Shown: positions 37,412-45,876 of the stretch, piece by piece
Numbering within the stretch: position 1 is the first letter of the stretch
Layout of the letters: each line of letters starts with the position of its first letter
Assembly: GCF_026020075.1 (NCBI RefSeq)
Contig: NZ_CP102772.1
Coordinates: 4,058,501 to 4,122,500 of the forward strand
Direction of reading: 5' to 3'
DNA from: Bosea sp. NBC_00550
Lineage (GTDB): Bacteria > Pseudomonadota > Alphaproteobacteria > Rhizobiales > Beijerinckiaceae
Length of the DNA: 64,000 nt
Notes under the pieces: generated by a model
The model's database searches: none
What the model was told of the DNA's origin: nothing
Seen by the model: the letters and a program-made list of their open reading frames with translations, nothing else
Made by a program: the position numbers and the translations under genes

Positions 37412-38452
37412 ATGGATGCACAATTGGACCAGAGCCTATCCTACAAGCGTGTCGTCGTAACCGGAGCTGCCGGCTTCATCGGGCTCCATGTGGCCGAGGC
37501 GCTGCTGGCACGCGGCATCGAGGTGCTCGGCGTCGACGCCCTCGTGCCCTATTACGATCCGGCATTGAAGCAGGCGCGGCTCGATCGGCTGCAGGGCCAT
37601 AATGGCTTTTCCTTCGAGCAGATCGACCTCGCGAACTACGACGCGTTCGACGATGTGGTGTCAGGCTTTCGGCCGGATGCCATCATCCACCTCGCCGCTC
37701 AGGCCGGTGTCCGCTACTCGATCGACAATCCACGCGCCTATGCCAGCGCCAATCTCGACGGCTTTCTGTCCGTGCTGGAGGCCTGCCGCCGTCACGCCGT
37801 CGGCCATCTCGTCTATGCCTCGTCGAGTTCCGTCTATGGCGCCAATGCGAAGGTCCCGTTCAGCGAGCATGACGGGGCCGATCATCCCGTCTCGCTCTAT
37901 GCGGCGACAAAGCGTGCCAACGAGCTGATGGCGCATTCCTATGCCCATCTCTACGGGATCCCGACGACGGGCCTGCGCTTCTTCACGGTCTATGGACCCT
38001 GGGGGCGGCCCGACATGGCCTATTTCAAGTTCGCCAAGGCGATCCTCGAGGGCAGCGCGATCGACGTCTACGCCGAAGCGCAGATGAGCCGCGACTTCAC
38101 CTATGTCGATGACATCTGTGAAGCGATAGTCCGCCTGACCGGGCGGCCTCCGGCGGCTGATCCAAGCTTCGATCCGGCGCGGCCTGATCCGGCGACGTCC
38201 TCCGCACCCTGGCGCATCTACAACATCGGCAACCACACGCCGGTGTCGCTTTCACGCTTCATCGAAGTCGTCGAGCAAGCCTGCGGTCGCAAGGCGGTGC
38301 GGCGTCATCTGCCCGCGCAGCCGGGGGATGTCCCGGTAACCTATGCCGATGTCGCGGATCTGACGGCCAGGGTCGATTTCCGGCCGGATACGCCGATCGA
38401 AACCGGCATCGCCCGCTTCGTCGCCTGGTATCGCGATTTCTATCGGATCTGA
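37412..38452 (+). CDS. NAD-dependent epimerase, UDP-glucuronate 4-epimerase-like
   Basis: A 346-residue extended SDR starting MDAQLDQSLSYK. NAD motif TGAAGFIGLHVAEALL, catalytic SSSSVYG and YxxxK in YAATKRANELM, plus FFTVYGPWGRPDMA, which is typical of UDP-glucuronate 4-epimerases (LpsL/Cap1J) that make UDP-galacturonate. About 20 extra residues sit before YNIGNHTPV (PDPATSSAPW). I chose the ATG at 37412; upstream codons in the same frame read through the rfbA remnant flank. Galacturonate is a common acidic sugar in surface glycans of this order. Confidence 0.8.
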   Translation: MDAQLDQSLSYKRVVVTGAAGFIGLHVAEALLARGIEVLGVDALVPYYDPALKQARLDRLQGHNGFSFEQIDLANYDAFDDVVSGFRPDAIIHLAAQAGVRYSIDNPRAYASANLDGFLSVLEACRRHAVGHLVYASSSSVYGANAKVPFSEHDGADHPVSLYAATKRANELMAHSYAHLYGIPTTGLRFFTVYGPWGRPDMAYFKFAKAILEGSAIDVYAEAQMSRDFTYVDDICEAIVRLTGRPPAADPSFDPARPDPATSSAPWRIYNIGNHTPVSLSRFIEVVEQACGRKAVRRHLPAQPGDVPVTYADVADLTARVDFRPDTPIETGIARFVAWYRDFYRI

Positions 38453-38464
38453 GGGCCCGTTCGC

Positions 38465-38551
38465 TTACACGGTCGCCGATTGTGCCGCCGAGAAGAAGAA
38501 GACGGCGAGCGCCAGCAGGAAGGCGAAACTCACGAAGCGGACGGGAGACAT
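38465..38551 (-). CDS. Possible small membrane peptide (28 aa)
   Basis: The minus strand holds MSPVRFVSFAFLLALAVFFF followed by SAAQSATV and a TAA stop. One hydrophobic helix fills most of it, and AGGTG lies seven bases upstream of the ATG. It stands between two plus-strand genes. Codon use fits the region, but with only 28 codons it may be chance. Confidence 0.35.
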   Translation of the reverse strand: MSPVRFVSFAFLLALAVFFFSAAQSATV

Positions 38552-38797
38552 GGGCACCTGCGGCGGATGGGTCGTTGCGCGGGACCATGCCGGACGAGCC
38601 CTGAAATCGGGTCAATTCGGCAGATAAAATTGTGTCGAATTGTGCGATTCCCAGCCGCGGCCCTCCTTTCAAGCGGGGTTTTTCGCGCGTTCGGCAGGTA
38701 TCTTGGCGTCGACGCCCGTTGCGGTAGACCGGTCGGGATCGAAATCGCTCTTCGCGGGTTATTCCCCGCGCCGCAAGTTGCGCGCGAGGAGTAGGAC

Positions 38798-39247
38798 ATG
38801 ATGACGATCAGGCAGACAGCCGTTTCCTTCGCAGCTTTTGTGATGCTGGCTTCGCCGGCGATGGCGCAGACGCGCTCGCTCGGCCCTTCCACCGGCACCG
38901 TTCGAATCGAGCAGCTCCAGGCCGGCTTCGTGGCCTCTGGCGAGGCGGGCGGGGGAACCCTGCGGTTTCGCGGCCGCTCCTATCCGATCACCGTTGGCGG
39001 TCTCGGCATCGGCTCGATCGGTGCCTCCCGCACCGTGGCGTCGGGGACGGTCTATGGCCTGCGCAACGTCTCCGATTTCGCTGGGGCCTATGTCCAGCTG
39101 AAGGAAGGCTGGGCCGTCGGCGATCAGGGGCGCGGCAATGTCTACCTGCGCAACGACAAGGGCGTGACACTGCGGCTGACCACCCGCCGCCAGGGACTTC
39201 AGCTCTCGTTCGGTGCCGACGGCGTGCTGATCGGCTTCAAGCAGTAG
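38798..39247 (+). CDS. Exported protein, possibly DUF1134/EipA-like
   Basis: A 149-residue protein with a clear signal peptide (cleavage after PAMAQ, residue about 24). The mature part is a compact beta-rich domain: VGGLGIGSIGASR, GTVYGLRNVSDFAGAYVQLK, GRGNVYLRNDKGV and a closing LSFGADGVLIGF. This pattern is close to the DUF1134/EipA proteins of alphaproteobacterial envelopes, which affect cell-wall integrity, but I am not certain of membership. It probably acts in the periplasm. It has its own intergenic region of more than 200 bases upstream and precedes the WecA-like gene. Confidence 0.65.
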   Translation: MMTIRQTAVSFAAFVMLASPAMAQTRSLGPSTGTVRIEQLQAGFVASGEAGGGTLRFRGRSYPITVGGLGIGSIGASRTVASGTVYGLRNVSDFAGAYVQLKEGWAVGDQGRGNVYLRNDKGVTLRLTTRRQGLQLSFGADGVLIGFKQ

Positions 39248-39332
39248 CCCGGGCCCGGAATCCTCGGGAGCGGGTATGGCCGGCAGGTCGGGCCGCGCAC
39301 GATAGCCACTAGGCTTTTGCGCCACCTCGACT

Positions 39333-40370
39333 ATGGTGCGGCCCGCTTTGACCAACCTGCTTGTCCCACTTGCCGTCTTTGCCGCCGCCGCCTTTTTGGC
39401 GGCGGTGCTTTGCGTCGGGCTGCGTCCCCTTCTGGTGCGCTATGCGCTTGCTCGGCCGAATGCGCGCTCCAGCCACAAGATTCCGACGCCGCAGGGCGGA
39501 GGCATCGCCGTGCTCGTCGGCGCGTTTCTGGCCCTGGCGCTGTCCCTTTGGTTGAGCCCGGTCGAAGACGAGGCACGCCGCACCGTCCTGATCGTCGGCG
39601 TCGCCGCGGCAGCCTTGGCCATGGTCGGTGCCTGGGACGATATCCGGCCCCTGCCGGCGAGCCTGAGGCTCGTTCTTCAAGCCGCTTGCGTCGGCATCGT
39701 GCTGTTTGGCGCCGCGCCTGAGCTGCGCCTGTTTCCCGAAATGATGCCTCTGGCGGTCGAGCGCGCCCTCGCCCTGCTGGCGGGAATCTGGTTCGTCAAC
39801 CTCGTCAACTTCATGGACGGGCTCGACTGGATGACGGTCGCCGGTATCGTGCCGCTCGCGGCTGCTCTCGCCCTGGCCGGAACCTGCGGGGTGATCGATC
39901 CGGTGACGGGATGGCTGGCGGCGGCGCTCTGCGGCGGTCTCGTCGGCTTCGCCCCCTTCAACCGGCCGGTGGCAAGGCTGTTTCTTGGCGATGTCGGCTC
40001 GCTGCCGATCGGCCTCCTCACCGCCTATCTGCTCTATCGGCTGGCCGGGACCGGCGCCTTCGCCGCGGCGGTGATCCTGCCGCTCTATCACATCGCCGAC
40101 GCCACCATCACGCTGCTGCGCCGCCTGGCCCGGCGCGAGAAGGTCTGGGAAGCCCATCGCTCGCATTTCTATCAGCAGGCGACCACCAACGGCTTCAGCG
40201 TGCTCGCGGTGGTCGGTCGGGTCGCGCTCTTGAATTTTGCCCTGGCAGCGCTGGCGGGCTTTTCGATCGCCTTGCCGCAGCTTGGGATCCAACTGGCTTG
40301 CCTTGCCGCTGCCGCCCTATTGACAGGCCTGCTGCTGCACCGTTTCGCGACCGGGCCGAGCCATGGCTAA
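39333..40370 (+). CDS. WecA/WbpL-like undecaprenyl-phosphate glycosyl-1-phosphate transferase
   Basis: A 345-residue membrane protein of the MraY/WecA family with about ten helices. It moves a HexNAc-1-phosphate from UDP onto undecaprenyl phosphate, the first step of repeat-unit synthesis. Motifs: PNARSSHKIPTPQGGG in the first loop, WDDIRPL, the metal-binding NFMDGLDWM, FLGDVGSLPIG, and the loop EAHRSHFYQQA. The last of these resembles WbpL-type enzymes that start from UDP-FucNAc or QuiNAc. The next gene overlaps it by eight bases and encodes an SDR that could make that substrate. Confidence 0.85.
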   Translation: MVRPALTNLLVPLAVFAAAAFLAAVLCVGLRPLLVRYALARPNARSSHKIPTPQGGGIAVLVGAFLALALSLWLSPVEDEARRTVLIVGVAAAALAMVGAWDDIRPLPASLRLVLQAACVGIVLFGAAPELRLFPEMMPLAVERALALLAGIWFVNLVNFMDGLDWMTVAGIVPLAAALALAGTCGVIDPVTGWLAAALCGGLVGFAPFNRPVARLFLGDVGSLPIGLLTAYLLYRLAGTGAFAAAVILPLYHIADATITLLRRLARREKVWEAHRSHFYQQATTNGFSVLAVVGRVALLNFALAALAGFSIALPQLGIQLACLAAAALLTGLLLHRFATGPSHG

Positions 40371-41292
40371 CGAACGCATCCTTCTTACTGGGGCAAGCGG
40401 TTTTGTCGGCCCGCATGTCGTCGCCGCGCTCGGTCAGGCGGGGTATCGCCTGCGTCTCGCCCAGCGCCGCCCGCAACCGGCGCCGGACGGCGTCGAAAGC
40501 GTCTTGGTCGGCGATCTCCGCGGGCCGGTCGATTGGCGCCCCGCCCTGGATGGCGTCGACCATGTCGTGCACATGGCTGGCCTCGCCCATGCCGGCCCCG
40601 GCCTCGACGAAGCGCTCTACACCCGTATCAACACCGACGCGACGCTGGATCTGGCACGCTCTGCCGCTGCTGCTGGCGTGCGGCGCTTCGTCCTTCTGTC
40701 CTCGATCAAGGCCCTCTCAGGCGCCTTCGATGGCCCGCCCTTGTCCGAGACGGCAGAGCCGGCGCCGGGTGACGCCTATGGCCGCTCCAAGCTCGCGGCC
40801 GAACGCGGCCTGGGAGAACTCGACCTCGATTGGGTCGCACTGCGCCCGGTTCTGATCTACGGGCCCGGCGTCAAGGCCAACATGGCGGCGCTGCTCCGGC
40901 TCGCGCGGCTGCCGATACCCTTGCCGCTGGGGGGCCTGAGGGCGCCGCGCTCGCTGCTGGCCGTCGAGAACATGGCCGATGCCATCCGTTTCGCGCTGAC
41001 GCCGGATTGCCCGGCGCGGCAGGCCTGCACGGTCTCGGACCCCGAGCCGGTCAGCGTCGCCGATATGCTCACCGCGATGCGCTCCGGCCTCGGCCGCGCT
41101 CCGGGGCTGCTGCCGGTGCCGGAGCCATGGCTGAGGATGCTGGCACGCCTTACCGGGCGCGAGGAGACCTTCCTCAAGCTGGCGGGTAGCCTCGTCGCGC
41201 GGCCAGAGCGCCTGCTCAGGGCCGGCTGGCGGCCGCCGGCAGAGACGAAAGCGGCTCTGGCGCGTCTGGCTGCGACTGCTCGCGCCGGCTGA
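40363..41292 (+). CDS. NAD-dependent 4-reductase/epimerase (WbpV-like SDR)
   Basis: A 309-residue extended SDR: LLTGASGFVGPHVVAAL at the N-terminus, HMAGLAHAGPG, SSIKALSG, and YxxxK in AYGRSKLAAERGL. In other species this family reduces UDP-4-keto-6-deoxy-HexNAc, made by a WbpM-like dehydratase, to UDP-FucNAc or QuiNAc, the donor for a WbpL-type transferase. Here the transferase is directly upstream with an eight-base overlap, and the dehydratase is directly downstream on the other strand. Three-gene context thus supports the call. Its 3' end overlaps the converging dehydratase gene by 77 bases. Confidence 0.8.
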   Translation: MANERILLTGASGFVGPHVVAALGQAGYRLRLAQRRPQPAPDGVESVLVGDLRGPVDWRPALDGVDHVVHMAGLAHAGPGLDEALYTRINTDATLDLARSAAAAGVRRFVLLSSIKALSGAFDGPPLSETAEPAPGDAYGRSKLAAERGLGELDLDWVALRPVLIYGPGVKANMAALLRLARLPIPLPLGGLRAPRSLLAVENMADAIRFALTPDCPARQACTVSDPEPVSVADMLTAMRSGLGRAPGLLPVPEPWLRMLARLTGREETFLKLAGSLVARPERLLRAGWRPPAETKAALARLAATARAG

Positions 41293-43180
41293 AATCCGGG
41301 ATCGCCTCGTCGAGGACAGCATTGGCCGCGGCGCGGTCGTCGGCCTTCAGGGCGCTCTCCAGCCGCGACAGCCAACCCTGGATGCGCGCCCGCCCGGCAA
41401 AGATCGGCTTGGCCGCCATGACGCCGTCGAGCCCCGTCTCGGCCATCGGCTCGTCGTGTGCGAACAGGATCTCGTTCAGCCGCTCGCCCGGCCTGACGCC
41501 GGAGACGATGATCTCGATGTCCTCGCCCGGCTCGAAGCCGGCAAGGCGAATCATCCGCTCGGCCAGATCCATGATCCGCATCGGCTGGCCCATCTTGAGC
41601 ACATAGACCGCCGCCCGCTCGGCATCAGGCCCGCCTGCGGGCGCGTGCGAGGCCGCCGTCAGGACGAGATCGCAGGCTTCGCGGATCGTCATGAAGTAGC
41701 GGATCATCTCCGGGCTGGTCACGGTGAGGGGCCCGCCCCGGGCGATCTGGGCCTTGAATTTCGGCACGACGGAGCCGACCGATCCCAGCACATTGCCGAA
41801 GCGCACGGCGACGAGCCGCACGCCGGAGGCGGCCGCCACGAACTCGGCATCGCGCGATTGCGCATACATCTCGGCGAAGCGCTTGGTCGCGCCGAGCATC
41901 GAGACCGGCTCGATCGCCTTGTCGGTCGAGATCAGCACGAAGGTCTTGGCGCCCGAGGCGACGGCGGCATCCGTGACGTTCACCGAGCCGAAGATGTTCG
42001 TCTTGATGCCCTCGCTCCAGTCCGCCTCCAGATAGGGGACATGCTTCAGCGCGGCGGCGTGGATGACGATGTCGGGCCGGAAGGCGGTGAAGAGCGGCAT
42101 GATGCGCTCACGGTCGCGCACATCGGCGAGCACGCCGGCGACGGCTGTCTCCGGCGCCTGGAACGAGAGCTGTTCGGTGATCTGGAACAGGGCGGGTTCG
42201 GAACTTTCGACCACGAGCAGCTCGGCCGCACCGAAGGCGGCGCAGCGCAGGCAGATCTCCGAGCCGATCGAACCGCCGCCGCCGGTGACGATCACTCGCT
42301 TGCCCTTGAGGAACGCCCCCAGCCGCTCGCGGTCGATGGAAACCGTGGAGCGCACCAGCAGGTCCTCGATTTCCAGCGGAGCGACCTCGGTGTCGCGCAC
42401 GCCTTCGCCCAACGCCTCGATACGGGAGATCGGGAGGGCGAGCTTGCGGGTACGGGCGAGCCATTTCTCGGGCTGCGCCTCGGGCAGCAGTGCCGAGGGC
42501 GTGGCGACGATGCGGCGGAAGCCTTCGCCGCGCTCTACGGCGTCGGCGGCGATCGTTTCGATATCCGAGAGCAGGCCGAGCACCGGCACGCCGCGGATCG
42601 ACTGGCCGAGATCGTCCGTCCGAGGCGTCAGGATGCCAGCCGGCCGCAGCCTGCGCATCGTGCCGGCTTCCATCGCGCGGATCACCATTTCGACCTCGAC
42701 GCCGCGTCCGAGGATCAGCGTCGGCAGGGTCGCCTCGCGTTCCGCGCTGGAGCGCGAGCGGGCGAACTTGAAGTAGCGATAGGCGAGGCGCGGCCCGCCG
42801 AGCAGCGAGTTCTGCACGAGCCAGTAGAGTGCGATCGTGATCTTGCCGAAATAGAAGCCGCCGTAGAAGTTCGGCGCGACCAGCACATAGTCGACCGCCA
42901 GCAGGGTCAAGGTCAGGACCGTGACGGCCTTGACGATATTCGACAGGTCCGGCAGCGAGGCGAAGCGCCATTTCGAGCGGTAGAGCGAGAAGAACCAGTA
43001 GACCAGCCCGGCATAGGCCACGAAGAAGGGCAGGAAGCGCGGCAGGTAGCGCAGATGCTCGTCGAGCTGCCAGCCCTCGAAGCGAACGACGAAGACGAGC
43101 CAGATCGCCAGCCCCGTCATCACGAGATCGTGGATGACGACGGCTGTTTTCTTGAGATTCTGTTTGGGCAGGATGGCCAT
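41216..43180 (-). CDS. WbpM/CapD-like UDP-HexNAc 4,6-dehydratase (membrane-bound)
   Basis: A 654-residue enzyme with four membrane helices in the first 130 residues, a CoA-binding-like domain (about 140-270) and a C-terminal SDR domain. The NAD site is VTGGGGSIGSEICLRC. The active site STDKAIEPVSMLGATKR has the Ser-Met-Lys arrangement known for WbpM, in place of Ser-Tyr-Lys. It makes UDP-4-keto-6-deoxy-GlcNAc for UDP-FucNAc or QuiNAc. I placed the start at the ATG at 43180 (MAILPKQNLKK); an earlier TTG at 43216 is unlikely. It converges on the WbpV-like gene with 77 bases of coding overlap. Confidence 0.85.
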   Translation of the reverse strand: MAILPKQNLKKTAVVIHDLVMTGLAIWLVFVVRFEGWQLDEHLRYLPRFLPFFVAYAGLVYWFFSLYRSKWRFASLPDLSNIVKAVTVLTLTLLAVDYVLVAPNFYGGFYFGKITIALYWLVQNSLLGGPRLAYRYFKFARSRSSAEREATLPTLILGRGVEVEMVIRAMEAGTMRRLRPAGILTPRTDDLGQSIRGVPVLGLLSDIETIAADAVERGEGFRRIVATPSALLPEAQPEKWLARTRKLALPISRIEALGEGVRDTEVAPLEIEDLLVRSTVSIDRERLGAFLKGKRVIVTGGGGSIGSEICLRCAAFGAAELLVVESSEPALFQITEQLSFQAPETAVAGVLADVRDRERIMPLFTAFRPDIVIHAAALKHVPYLEADWSEGIKTNIFGSVNVTDAAVASGAKTFVLISTDKAIEPVSMLGATKRFAEMYAQSRDAEFVAAASGVRLVAVRFGNVLGSVGSVVPKFKAQIARGGPLTVTSPEMIRYFMTIREACDLVLTAASHAPAGGPDAERAAVYVLKMGQPMRIMDLAERMIRLAGFEPGEDIEIIVSGVRPGERLNEILFAHDEPMAETGLDGVMAAKPIFAGRARIQGWLSRLESALKADDRAAANAVLDEAIPDFSRREQSQPDAPEPLSSLPAAASRP

Positions 43181-43235
43181 CACGCGGGGTATCCCGCTCC
43201 CTCGATGGCTTGTCAACGCAGCGTCGCGCGGTTGC

Positions 43236-43832
43236 TCAGTTCGGCTGCGGCCTCGCCTCCAGCGCGCTGAGCACGAAGGTGATCATTTCGTCGGGCGAGG
43301 GGCCGGGAATACACTCGCACTGCGTGATCAGCAGCGGGTGCATGAAGCGGATCATCGCGGTGCGGATGCATCCGGTCGCATGGGCCGGCTCCATCGGCCG
43401 GAATTCGCCGCGGGCGATGCCATCGGCGACGACCTGGCGCAGGACGACGTCGAAGCGCTCGATATGGGCGAGGATCGCGTCCCAGCTTTCCTCCATGGCC
43501 GCACAGACCATCTCCTGCATCCGGGCATGCCCGGCGAAACGGGCGGCGTTGAGACGGAAGGAGGTGGCGAGGATGTCGCGCAGCCGCTCGGTGGCGGGGC
43601 GATCCTCGACGGCGATGGTGGCGATCGCTTCTTCCTGCTCGCGCTTGTAACGCTCGAGCACGGCTTCGTTGATCGACTTCTTGGAGTCGAAGAAGCGATA
43701 GACATTCGCGGGGCTCATCCGCAGGGACTTCGCTATGTCCGCGACGGTCGTCTTCTGATACCCGATATCGCGAAAGAAGCGTTCGGCGGTGTCGACGATG
43801 ATTTGCTTGGTATCGCGTTCGGAATGACTCAC
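43236..43832 (-). CDS. TetR-family transcriptional regulator
   Basis: A repressor of about 198 residues. The DNA-binding domain has AERFFRDIGYQKTTVADIAK and the recognition helix SPANVYRFFDSKK; the rest is a helical ligand-binding domain with the look of the TetR_C_7 group (MQEMVCAAMEESWDAI). I prefer the GTG at 43832 as start. An upstream in-frame ATG at 43901 would place a perfect palindrome, the likely operator, inside the first codons. It is divergent in layout from nothing on the left, and cobQ ends 190 bases upstream. Likely self-repressed. Confidence 0.8.
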   Translation of the reverse strand: MSHSERDTKQIIVDTAERFFRDIGYQKTTVADIAKSLRMSPANVYRFFDSKKSINEAVLERYKREQEEAIATIAVEDRPATERLRDILATSFRLNAARFAGHARMQEMVCAAMEESWDAILAHIERFDVVLRQVVADGIARGEFRPMEPAHATGCIRTAMIRFMHPLLITQCECIPGPSPDEMITFVLSALEARPQPN

Positions 43833-43885
43833 GGCGGCGCCGGCTTGTTTATATTTCAACGAATGCGGTGAAGAATTGATCCTTA

Positions 43886-43907
43886 TGACGAATTTCGTCA
43901 TTCGTCA
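43886..43907. promoter_or_regulatory. Palindromic operator of the TetR regulator
   Basis: TGACGAATTTCGTCA at 43886-43900 is a perfect 7-1-7 palindrome, directly followed by a third half-site TTCGTCA (43901-43907). It lies upstream of the GTG start at 43832. A similar half-site pair stands at 45751-45772. TetR proteins usually bind such sites as dimers to control their own promoter. Confidence 0.6.
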
Positions 43908-44025
43908 ACATAATGGCGAATAAAGACTTTTGCCTTGATGCATATCAATTCCGATCCGAAACACGTCCTGACAAGCACTGCCAGTCCCGTCAACCAATGA
44001 TCCGCGGCGCCGGAAGTTCCCCGGC

Positions 44026-45507
44026 TCATGATGCCGTTGGCCGCGATTTGGCGATATCCGTCAATGTATCGATGTCGAGATGGCGCTCCAGATGGCCAGC
44101 AAGCGCATCCAGCGTCTTTTCGACCGCATCGTCGTAGTTCAGGGACGACGGCAGATCGCGGCCGGCAACGCGAGCGAGCCAGGCGCCGCGCACTGCGTCG
44201 GAAGCAAAGACGCCATGCAGATAGCTGCCGGCGATGCGGCCATCCGGGCTGGCAGCGCCCTCCGTCCGTCCATCGACGATAAACGGCGCGCGCGAGGTGT
44301 CGCCGCCCTCGGTGCGTCCGAGATGTATTTCGTAGGCCCATCCCCGCGCACCGCTGGCGGCGTCGCCGAACTCGACCTCGCGGACCGTCTTCTCGGCGTC
44401 GAGGCTGGTTTCGACGTCGAGCAGGCCCAGGCCTTGCGCCTCTCCGGCCGGGCCTTCCAGCCCCAGCGGGTCGCGCACCACGCGCCCGAGCATCTGATAG
44501 CCGCCGCACAGCCCCAGCACATGCCCGCCGCGCCGGCGATGGGCGAGGATGTCGATATCCCAGCCCTCGCGCCGCAGCGCCGCGAGGTCGCGCAGGGTCG
44601 TCTTGGAGCCCGGCAGGATGACGAGGTCGGCATCTCCCGGCAGGGCCTGGCCGGGGCCGATCATCGCGAGGTCGACCTCGCTTTCCAGCTTGAGCGGGTC
44701 GAGATCGTCGAAATTGGCGATGCCCGGCAGCACGGGCACGGCGATCTTCAATCGGGCTCCCGTCTTGCGCCCCGAACGGATGTCGAGCCCGTCCTCGGCA
44801 GGCAATCGTGTGGCCTCCGCGAACCAGGGGATGACACCCAGCGAGGGCCAGCCCGTGGCCTTTGCGATGGTCTCGACTCCCGGGCCGAACAGCCCGACAT
44901 CGCCCCGGAAGCGGTTGATCGCGAAGCCGCGAATCATCGCCCGGTCGGCCGGGTCGAGCACGGCATGGGTGCCGATGAGGCTCGCGATCACGCCGCCGCG
45001 GTCGATGTCGCCGATCAGCACGGCCGGCACGTTCGCCGCGCGCGCGAAGCCGAGATTGGCGATGTCGCGGGCGCGCAGATTGGTTTCGGCCGGGGAGCCC
45101 GCGCCTTCGACGATGAGGAGGTCGGCCTGCTCGCCGAGGCGCTCGAAACTCTCGAGGACGCGCGGCAGGAAATCGCCGCGCCGCGCGAAATCGCGGGAGC
45201 TCAGCCGGCCGGCGACGCGGCCCTGAAGGATGATCTGGCTGCCCTGCTCGCCCTCCGGCTTCAGCAGGACGGGGTTCATGTCCGGATGCGGCGCGACGCG
45301 CGCAGCCCGGGCCTGCAGCGCCTGCGCCCGGCCGATCTCGCCATCGGCGGTGGCGGCGGCGTTGTTCGACATGTTCTGCGGCTTGAACGGACGCGCGCGC
45401 AGTCCGCGATCGGAGAAGAGCCGGCAGAGCCCTGCGACGATCAGCGACTTGCCGACATTGGAGCCGGTGCCGAGGATCATGATGGCCGGGGTGGGCGAGC
45501 GGGACAT
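44026..45507 (-). CDS. cobQ: Cobyric acid synthase
   Basis: A 493-residue cytosolic enzyme that amidates four side chains of adenosylcobyrinic diamide in B12 synthesis. The N-terminal synthetase has the nucleotide motif GTGSNVGKS and FKPQNMSNNAA; the C-terminal class I glutaminase has the catalytic Cys in GLCGGYQMLG and the His region in GSYLHGVF. Length and domain order are normal. I chose the ATG at 45507, in front of AIMILGTG; earlier in-frame starts run through a strongly folded leader. No other cob gene is in the window. A structured leader of about 200 bases may control it. Confidence 0.9.
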   Translation of the reverse strand: MSRSPTPAIMILGTGSNVGKSLIVAGLCRLFSDRGLRARPFKPQNMSNNAAATADGEIGRAQALQARAARVAPHPDMNPVLLKPEGEQGSQIILQGRVAGRLSSRDFARRGDFLPRVLESFERLGEQADLLIVEGAGSPAETNLRARDIANLGFARAANVPAVLIGDIDRGGVIASLIGTHAVLDPADRAMIRGFAINRFRGDVGLFGPGVETIAKATGWPSLGVIPWFAEATRLPAEDGLDIRSGRKTGARLKIAVPVLPGIANFDDLDPLKLESEVDLAMIGPGQALPGDADLVILPGSKTTLRDLAALRREGWDIDILAHRRRGGHVLGLCGGYQMLGRVVRDPLGLEGPAGEAQGLGLLDVETSLDAEKTVREVEFGDAASGARGWAYEIHLGRTEGGDTSRAPFIVDGRTEGAASPDGRIAGSYLHGVFASDAVRGAWLARVAGRDLPSSLNYDDAVEKTLDALAGHLERHLDIDTLTDIAKSRPTAS

Positions 45508-45585
45508 CGCCCTGCTTAGCGCGGTTATCCCTCGCGCGAAAAGCCGTCGAGCCGGACAACCCGCATGCAATGGAAGCGCTGAAAT

Positions 45586-45725
45586 GTGGTGCTGTCTGTC
45601 GGAACGGCGCGGGAGCTGGCGGCGCCTCCGAAGGGCACCACGATCCTGACAAGGTTCGCCGGTCCACTGCGGCATCCTGCTGCGCCAAAGGGGCGAAGTC
45701 GCAACAGGGTTCCGCCGAGGACCGG
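45586..45725 (-). ncRNA. Structured leader upstream of cobQ, candidate cis-regulatory RNA
   Basis: Read toward cobQ, two hairpins follow each other. The first pairs CCGGTCC with GGACCGG (45659-45665/45719-45725) and contains an inner stem CCTGTTGC/GCAGCAGG. The second pairs GTGGTGC with GCACCAC (45586-45592/45635-45641), with an inner GGCGC/GCGCC. It does not match the conserved boxes of the cobalamin riboswitch. The position 80-220 bases before cobQ suggests regulation, but it could also serve the divergent aminotransferase gene. Confidence 0.4.
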
Positions 45726-45750
45726 CTGACAATCAATAGACACTGACCGA

Positions 45751-45772
45751 TGACGAATGTCAACATTCATCA
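45751..45772. promoter_or_regulatory. Near-palindrome sharing the TetR half-site
   Basis: TGACGAATGT, two bases, then ACATTCATCA: the halves match in nine of ten positions. The half-site TGACGAAT equals that of the operator at 43886. It lies in the divergent region between cobQ and the aminotransferase gene. Confidence 0.4.
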
Positions 45773-45876
45773 GTCGGCAGTTTTCGAGAACCTTTCCCGC
45801 CGGGGCGCGCCCGGATGCGCTCGGGCAAACGGCATGGTAAAGCCGGCTTCCCTCTCTGCTCTCGCCGGCCTTTGCG

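Noticed and set aside
41456..43270. 604-codon plus-strand frame opposite the WbpM-like gene
   Set aside because: Shadow of the conserved dehydratase; composition rich in Arg, Gly and Asp without domains.
45540..45740. Cobalamin riboswitch, SRP RNA or SAM-II riboswitch upstream of cobQ
   Set aside because: The B12 box, the CCCGCAAC core, the GGAAG-AGCAGC loop of SRP RNA and the SAM-II pseudoknot are absent; only short fragments such as GTCAGG and GATCGTGG match.
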